Origin: JBJHCA01 sp050485785
Lineage (GTDB): Bacteria > Bacteroidota > Bacteroidia > Chitinophagales > Saprospiraceae
Direction: 5' to 3'
Length of the DNA stretch: 27,815 nt
NCBI GenBank assembly: GCA_050485785.1
Contig: JBJHCA010000044.1
Coordinates: 1 to 27,815, forward strand
The translations under genes were made by a program, and so were the position numbers. Under the pieces are notes generated by a model. That model ran no database searches, had not been told where the DNA came from, and saw only the letters and a list, made by a program, of their open reading frames with translations. This document shows, piece after piece, positions 24,197 through 27,815 of this stretch (within the stretch, counting starts at the first letter, position 1; the number at the start of each line of letters is the position of its first letter).

Positions 24197-25486
24197 CTAA
24201 GGCAGATACTGACCCATGACGTAGCGGCCAATGGCACACCGGGCACATTGCCGGGTATTGCAGTATTGACTGCTCAGCTCGAGGAGTGCCTGGCTATGCC
24301 AGGCCGATGATAAGCTAAGCCCGGAATATTCAGGAGACCGCGTGACTTTGTTGTTCTCGGGTGGGGTTTGTTTCAGCCACCTGATGGCCTTTTGCTTAAG
24401 ATCGTGTCGGCCGGTATGGATGCCGTAGAAATAGAGGAACGGTGCCAGGGCATTGATGAGTAAGAGATCAAAAAAAGAACTTCCGGGGGCTCCGTAACCG
24501 GATGAAGAAGATCTTCCAAACCGATGATGCTTCAACCAATAGGGAGACGGGCTTGCCCTGAACAGCTCAAAGGCATCATTGGCCTCAGTGGCATCAAGCA
24601 GGTGCTGCAGCATTGCGGGGTATTTGTGGACAGCAGCACAGAACAGGGCAATCCGCAGAACAGGAGATGCTGAAGGACGCATCCGGCCGTATTTCAGCGG
24701 GATGGAAGTGTATCCTTCAAGTACGGGAAACTTGGTGCGGATATAGCTGAATTCCTGCTTCAGCCCACGGGTGTACTCATCGGGCGGACTGCCGGCCAAA
24801 AGACCTGCCCGCCCAAACAACAGAGCTTCGAAACTGAATAAGTTTTGGCGGCACTTTTGTAACACGGGCCACGGGATCTCTTGCAGTAAACCCATAAAGG
24901 CCTCCTGATTGACCTTTAAGCCGTAAGTACCGGCCATCAGGGTAAGCAGCGTGTGCTCTGCATGATAGTTGAGACGGGTGAACAAACTTTTAATGACCTG
25001 GCATTTCCTGTGAAGGCGCTCAAAGGTGAGATGATCTGTCCAGGGGGAGCGAATTGAATCGGGAACATAAGGCAGCCAGGGCAGGCAGGGCAATGAAGCC
25101 GGCCGGCTGGTAAACTGCTCGTATCGGGCAGCTTGCTCGTGGCTGATAAAATTCCTGAGTTCAAGGGTGGGAATGGCTGACTTGCCGGTGTAAATGTCGG
25201 CATCGTGTTCCCATACCACATGAAGTATGACGGCATTGTATGCAGCGTCGCATTGATGGCGGTGTTTGAGCCAGTCACTGCTCCGGATGTGGAGTTCAAC
25301 CTGACCGATCCAGGTGATTTGTCCGATTTTGATCGTGGCTTCACTGAAATCGGGGCCTGAATCTGAATTATGGCTACCTTCGGATAAAATGGTGATTTCT
25401 TCGCCAAGGGTGGTTTTGAGCTGCCCATGGGGCATCAGCTTCTGCTTCCAGATGTAATGAAGGAGACTTTCCCGGGCTATGGACAT
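24197..25486 (-). CDS. DUF2851 family protein
   Basis: 429 residues. The N-terminal block matches the Bacteroidota DUF2851 family: ESLLHYIWKQKL, then TTLGEEITILSEGSHN, DSGPDFSEATIKIG, WIGQVELHIRSSDW, HRHQCDAAYNAVILHVVWEHD. That region, with acidic and histidine residues on beta strands, looks nuclease-like to me, but no activity is established that I know. The rest is helical, and near the end a four-cysteine cluster (YCNTRQCARCAIG) could bind zinc or an iron-sulfur centre. It starts 11 nt after the DUF486 gene on the same strand, so it is probably the second gene of a pair. Its stop is only 6 nt from the dnaE stop, in convergent orientation. Confidence 0.88.
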   Translation of the reverse strand: MSIARESLLHYIWKQKLMPHGQLKTTLGEEITILSEGSHNSDSGPDFSEATIKIGQITWIGQVELHIRSSDWLKHRHQCDAAYNAVILHVVWEHDADIYTGKSAIPTLELRNFISHEQAARYEQFTSRPASLPCLPWLPYVPDSIRSPWTDHLTFERLHRKCQVIKSLFTRLNYHAEHTLLTLMAGTYGLKVNQEAFMGLLQEIPWPVLQKCRQNLFSFEALLFGRAGLLAGSPPDEYTRGLKQEFSYIRTKFPVLEGYTSIPLKYGRMRPSASPVLRIALFCAAVHKYPAMLQHLLDATEANDAFELFRASPSPYWLKHHRFGRSSSSGYGAPGSSFFDLLLINALAPFLYFYGIHTGRHDLKQKAIRWLKQTPPENNKVTRSPEYSGLSLSSAWHSQALLELSSQYCNTRQCARCAIGRYVMGQYLP

Positions 25487-25497
25487 GAAAGGTCAGG

Positions 25498-25866
25498 CTA
25501 TTTGCGAAAGATAAAATACACTGCAAATGTTAAAAAAATAAATCCAACAAAATGGTTCCACTTGAACGTTTCTGTTTTAAAAAATACCATGGAAAATACA
25601 ACAAAAACCACCAGGGTAATCACTTCCTGAATGACCTTGAGCTCCACCAGACTAAATGGGCCGCCATGTGCATTAAATCCGAGGCGATTGGCAGGAACGT
25701 GAAAACAATATTCAAAAAAAGCGATTCCCCAGCTGATCAGAATTATGCCCAACATACCGGCCTTGCCCATAAAACTGATATCCTTAAATTTCAGATGCCC
25801 GTACCAGGCCAGCGTCATGAATGCATTGCTCAGCACAAGCAACAGCAAAGTGTACAGTATTTTCAT
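25498..25866 (-). CDS. DUF486 family small membrane protein (DMT-like)
   Basis: 122 residues with four membrane helices, starting MKILYTLLLLVLSNAFMTLAWYGHLKF and containing SWGIAFFEYCFHVPANRLG, the most conserved DUF486 segment, then LKVIQEVITLVVF and a terminal helix. The family resembles half-size drug/metabolite transporters, but no substrate is known. An exact -7 element lies ~11 bp upstream of the ATG, so the message would have a leader of only a few nucleotides. A perfect inverted repeat covers that promoter, suggesting specific control. DUF2851 follows after 11 nt. Confidence 0.9.
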   Translation of the reverse strand: MKILYTLLLLVLSNAFMTLAWYGHLKFKDISFMGKAGMLGIILISWGIAFFEYCFHVPANRLGFNAHGGPFSLVELKVIQEVITLVVFVVFSMVFFKTETFKWNHFVGFIFLTFAVYFIFRK

Positions 25867-25870
25867 CTTT

Positions 25871-25891
25871 TTGCGACAAAATTAGTCGCAA
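25871..25891 (-). promoter_or_regulatory. Promoter of DUF486-DUF2851 under a perfect 7-7-7 inverted repeat
   Basis: TTGCGAC (25871-25877) and GTCGCAA (25885-25891) are perfect arms around a 7-bp spacer. The minus-strand -7 element TAATTTTG (25884-25877) sits in the centre. No T-run follows on either strand, so it is an operator candidate, not a terminator. Confidence 0.65.
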
Positions 25892-25912
25892 TCCCGCATT
25901 GATTGAAAAAAA

Positions 25913-26557
25913 TTACACGGCAGATATGAGACGCTCCACCAGATTGACTATCCCGGTTATAATAAACTGTACTCCGATTGCCATAACGATGAATCCCATT
26001 ATCCGGCCAACACTGCGAAGCCCGGCAACACCCAATACCCTGGATATACGCGGCGAAACCCGAAGTATGCCATATACAATCAGGGCAGTGGATAATACAG
26101 CAAGAATCAATAATGACTGATGTACGGGCATTGAAAAGGTTTCTCCCCACGCAATGAGCAGCGAAATGGACCCGGGACCTGCCAGCATGGGCATGGCCAG
26201 GGGACTGAAGGATATGTCTTCCTTCTTAAGCGCTTCTCTTTTTACATCATTGTTTATGGTCCTGTCTTCTTCATACTTGCCCTTGAGCAAAGCATATCCT
26301 GAATTGAGGATCACCAGCCCCCCGGCAATCCGTAGTGAATCAATGTTGATGCCAAAAAATGTCAGTATGTAAGTGCCGACGAGAAAGAATACCACCAGTA
26401 TGCTGAAAAAGTATAAACTGGCGTGCAGTGAAATCCTGGCACGCTCGCGATGTGTATGGTTGGGAGTCATGGAAAGGAACATGGGTATGGCACCAATGGG
26501 ATTAACCACTGAAAAAAGTGAAGCCAGCATGCTCAGGTAAAAAGTGAAATACTCCAT
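25913..26557 (-). CDS. MarC family integral membrane protein
   Basis: 214 residues with six predicted membrane helices. Signatures are SVVNPIGAIPMFLSMTP after the first helix and the second-half repeat SFSPLAMPMLAGPGSISLLI, both diagnostic of MarC/NAAT proteins. Family members were once linked to multiple antibiotic resistance, but that role was not upheld for E. coli MarC; some homologues transport neutral amino acids. The longer frame to 26605 runs into an exact -7 element (26603-26610), so the ATG at 26557 (MEYFTFYLSML), which also matches the family start, is preferred. Single gene; the next gene, DUF486, has its own promoter. Confidence 0.93.
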   Translation of the reverse strand: MEYFTFYLSMLASLFSVVNPIGAIPMFLSMTPNHTHRERARISLHASLYFFSILVVFFLVGTYILTFFGINIDSLRIAGGLVILNSGYALLKGKYEEDRTINNDVKREALKKEDISFSPLAMPMLAGPGSISLLIAWGETFSMPVHQSLLILAVLSTALIVYGILRVSPRISRVLGVAGLRSVGRIMGFIVMAIGVQFIITGIVNLVERLISAV

Positions 26558-26602
26558 GTTGGAATATAAAATTTTGGCAAAGGTAATTGATTTATACAGG
26601 GA

Positions 26603-26610
26603 CAAAACTA
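26603..26610 (-). promoter_or_regulatory. -7 element (TAGTTTTG, minus strand) of marC
   Basis: Exact TAnnTTTG match on the minus strand in the 62-nt-plus gap after ribE. It predicts a leader of ~40 nt to the ATG at 26557. Confidence 0.6.
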
Positions 26611-26667
26611 TATTTCGACAAGTAGTGGAAATTTGTACCCCGAAAGGAAAATGGCTAAATCCGTTTC

Positions 26668-27267
26668 CTACCTGGCGACTTTCTGAAGGCTCAGATACCG
26701 GATAACATATTTGCCTATGATGTCGAACTCAATATTAACCATGTCACCTGCCTTTCGGTGCTTTAGATTAGTGTGTTCCATGGTATAAGGTATGATACTG
26801 ACTTCAAACACATCCGTGGATAATGAGGCAATAGTCAGGCTGATTCCATCTATACAAACGGATCCCTTGTGGACCATGAGCGGGGCATATTCTTCCGAAA
26901 CGCGGATGCGTATGTTCCAGCTACCATTTACGTCATCAATAGCCAGTATTTCGCCCGTGGTATCCACATGCCCCTGAACTATATGCCCGTCCATCAACCG
27001 TGCTGAACTCACAGAACACTCCAGATTGACGGGATCATCTTTTTTCAGCTGCCCCAGATTGGTCCGTAGTAGTGTTTCGCGGATGGCAGTTACATCGTAT
27101 TCTGATTCTGCAACTCTGGTAACGGTAAGGCACACTCCGTTGTGACACACGCTCTGGTCAACATTCAACCGGCTGCTCAACGGAGTTTCTATGGTAAAAT
27201 TCACATTGCTGCCATGTCGGGAAATTTGCTTAACCCTTCCCACATGTTCAATAATTCCTGTAAACAT
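26668..27267 (-). CDS. ribE: Riboflavin synthase, alpha subunit
   Basis: Catalyses dismutation of two 6,7-dimethyl-8-ribityllumazine molecules to riboflavin, the last step of riboflavin synthesis, as a cytoplasmic homotrimer. The 199-residue protein has the standard start MFTGIIEHVG and the two internally repeated lumazine-binding domains: repeat 1 with SVCHNGVCLTV and MDGHIVQGHVD, repeat 2 with KGSVCIDGISLTIAS and NIEFDIIGKYV. No other rib genes and no FMN riboswitch are nearby, so this is a dispersed pathway gene. An exact -7 element lies in the end of the preceding gene. The symbol ribE follows E. coli naming; ribB or ribC is used in some genomes. Confidence 0.97.
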   Translation of the reverse strand: MFTGIIEHVGRVKQISRHGSNVNFTIETPLSSRLNVDQSVCHNGVCLTVTRVAESEYDVTAIRETLLRTNLGQLKKDDPVNLECSVSSARLMDGHIVQGHVDTTGEILAIDDVNGSWNIRIRVSEEYAPLMVHKGSVCIDGISLTIASLSTDVFEVSIIPYTMEHTNLKHRKAGDMVNIEFDIIGKYVIRYLSLQKVAR

Positions 27268-27306
27268 AAAACCGGGGTAATTTTATCTGTTTTGAAGCCT
27301 GCATTA

Positions 27307-27815
27307 CTAGCGGAACAAATGTATATAACCGCTCAGCATCTCTTGTCTGGGAGTAATTCCGTCCAACCGGTACTCAAGCACCCTGCAACTGTAATAGTAA
27401 GTGCCCTGTTCCAGTGGTTGACCTTGCAGGTTGGTGCCGTCCCAATTGATCTGTGGGTCAGTTGTTTCAAAAACCAGTTGCCCCCAACGGTTAAACACCT
27501 TGAACTCAATGGCGTCTATAAACCGGAACGGAAAAGGTATAAACAAATCATTGAATCCGTCGGCATTGGGCGTAAACACATTGGGAAGCAGGTAAACCGG
27601 ACAATTATCAATACATACTACATTACTGAATGCGCTTTCGTTGTTGAATGAGTCCAATGCCGTTACGGCATAGCAACCGGCAAGATTTCCATGATCGGGA
27701 GCGTGTTCGTGATAGGTGTTTTCAACACCGCCCTGGGTGGCAACCAATACAAAATCTGCATTGTCAAACGGGGCATAATAAATGTTGTAAGCAACACCAT
27801 CGTCTGTATCTGCGC
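27307..27815 (-). CDS. C-terminal part of a type IX-secreted protein (gliding-motility-associated CHU_C domain), 5' end outside window
   Basis: The reading frame is open from the window edge to the stop at 27307. The first ~65 visible residues (YNIYYAPFDNADFV to CYAVTALDSFNNESAFSNVV) look like the end of a fibronectin type III or similar beta-sandwich domain. Then the ~80-residue gliding-motility C-terminal domain follows: YLLPNVFTPNADGFNDLF, FKVFNRWGQLVFE, INWDGTNLQGQPLEQGTYYY and a final strand. This domain (TIGR04131, CHU_C) is a type B sorting signal for the type IX secretion system of Bacteroidota, so the protein is expected at the cell surface or outside the cell. Its upstream function cannot be judged from this fragment. 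ribE lies 39 nt downstream. Confidence 0.92.
   Translation of the reverse strand, partial: ADTDDGVAYNIYYAPFDNADFVLVATQGGVENTYHEHAPDHGNLAGCYAVTALDSFNNESAFSNVVCIDNCPVYLLPNVFTPNADGFNDLFIPFPFRFIDAIEFKVFNRWGQLVFETTDPQINWDGTNLQGQPLEQGTYYYSCRVLEYRLDGITPRQEMLSGYIHLFR
27316..27323 (-). promoter_or_regulatory. -7 element (TACATTTG, minus strand) for ribE inside the upstream gene
   Basis: Exact match lying within the last codons of the CHU_C-domain gene, ~49 bp before the ribE ATG. No -33 element is obvious, so it could be chance. Confidence 0.4.

Noticed and set aside
27268..27306. FMN riboswitch before ribE
   Set aside because: The leader is far too short and has none of the conserved RFN-element helices.

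Overview
The window looks like a chromosomal segment of a free-living or environmental member of the phylum Bacteroidota. The reasons are: (i) about a dozen gene starts are preceded by an exact match to the Bacteroidota -7 promoter element TAnnTTTG, with no clear Shine-Dalgarno sites; (ii) Bacteroidota-centred families occur, including a gliding-motility/type IX secretion C-terminal domain, DUF2851, a DUF6427-like membrane protein, a FecA-like TonB-dependent receptor and a short second DnaE; (iii) methylmalonyl-CoA epimerase is present. I see no tRNA, rRNA, CRISPR array, insertion sequence or phage gene. Most of the window is a mix of housekeeping and poorly characterised genes rather than a mobile island.

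Layout. 1-1674: the C-terminal part of a TonB-dependent receptor, interrupted by one in-frame TGA. 1718-7780: a tight three-gene run of a secreted M1 metallopeptidase with a beta-rich, possibly barrel-forming C-terminal half, an unrecognised 591-residue soluble protein, and a long coiled-coil protein with a C-terminal membrane anchor; the last two overlap. 7849-8738: two small membrane proteins. 9068-14809: a DUF6427-like membrane protein, purQ, a DsbD-type reductase with a duplicated N-terminal domain, then mce overlapping a TauE/SafE-type permease. 14867-16756 (minus): hisS-folA. 16874-20413: a TPR-like lipoprotein, a low-molecular-weight phosphatase (minus) that overlaps it tail to tail, a methyltransferase with an elaborate terminator, a secreted coiled-coil protein, and a two-CBS-domain protein (minus). 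20604-24190: a START-like (SRPBCC) protein and a short DnaE-type polymerase. 24197-27815 (all minus): DUF2851, DUF486, MarC, riboflavin synthase and the C-terminal end of a type IX-secreted protein that runs off the window.

What stands out most is regulatory DNA. The dnaE promoter carries five GTCA/TGAC half-sites in exact 23-bp register up to the start codon, which suggests co-operative repression, perhaps of a damage-inducible polymerase. Two TGA-N6-TCA palindromes 22 bp apart lie upstream of the START-like gene and resemble Crp/Fnr-type sites. A perfect 7-7-7 inverted repeat covers the promoter of the DUF486-DUF2851 pair. Perfect palindromes lie upstream of dsbD and between the phosphatase and methyltransferase. 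The -7 elements also correct several start codons (purQ, mce, hisS, the START-like gene, marC). The best candidate for an undescribed protein system is the 1718-7780 operon.
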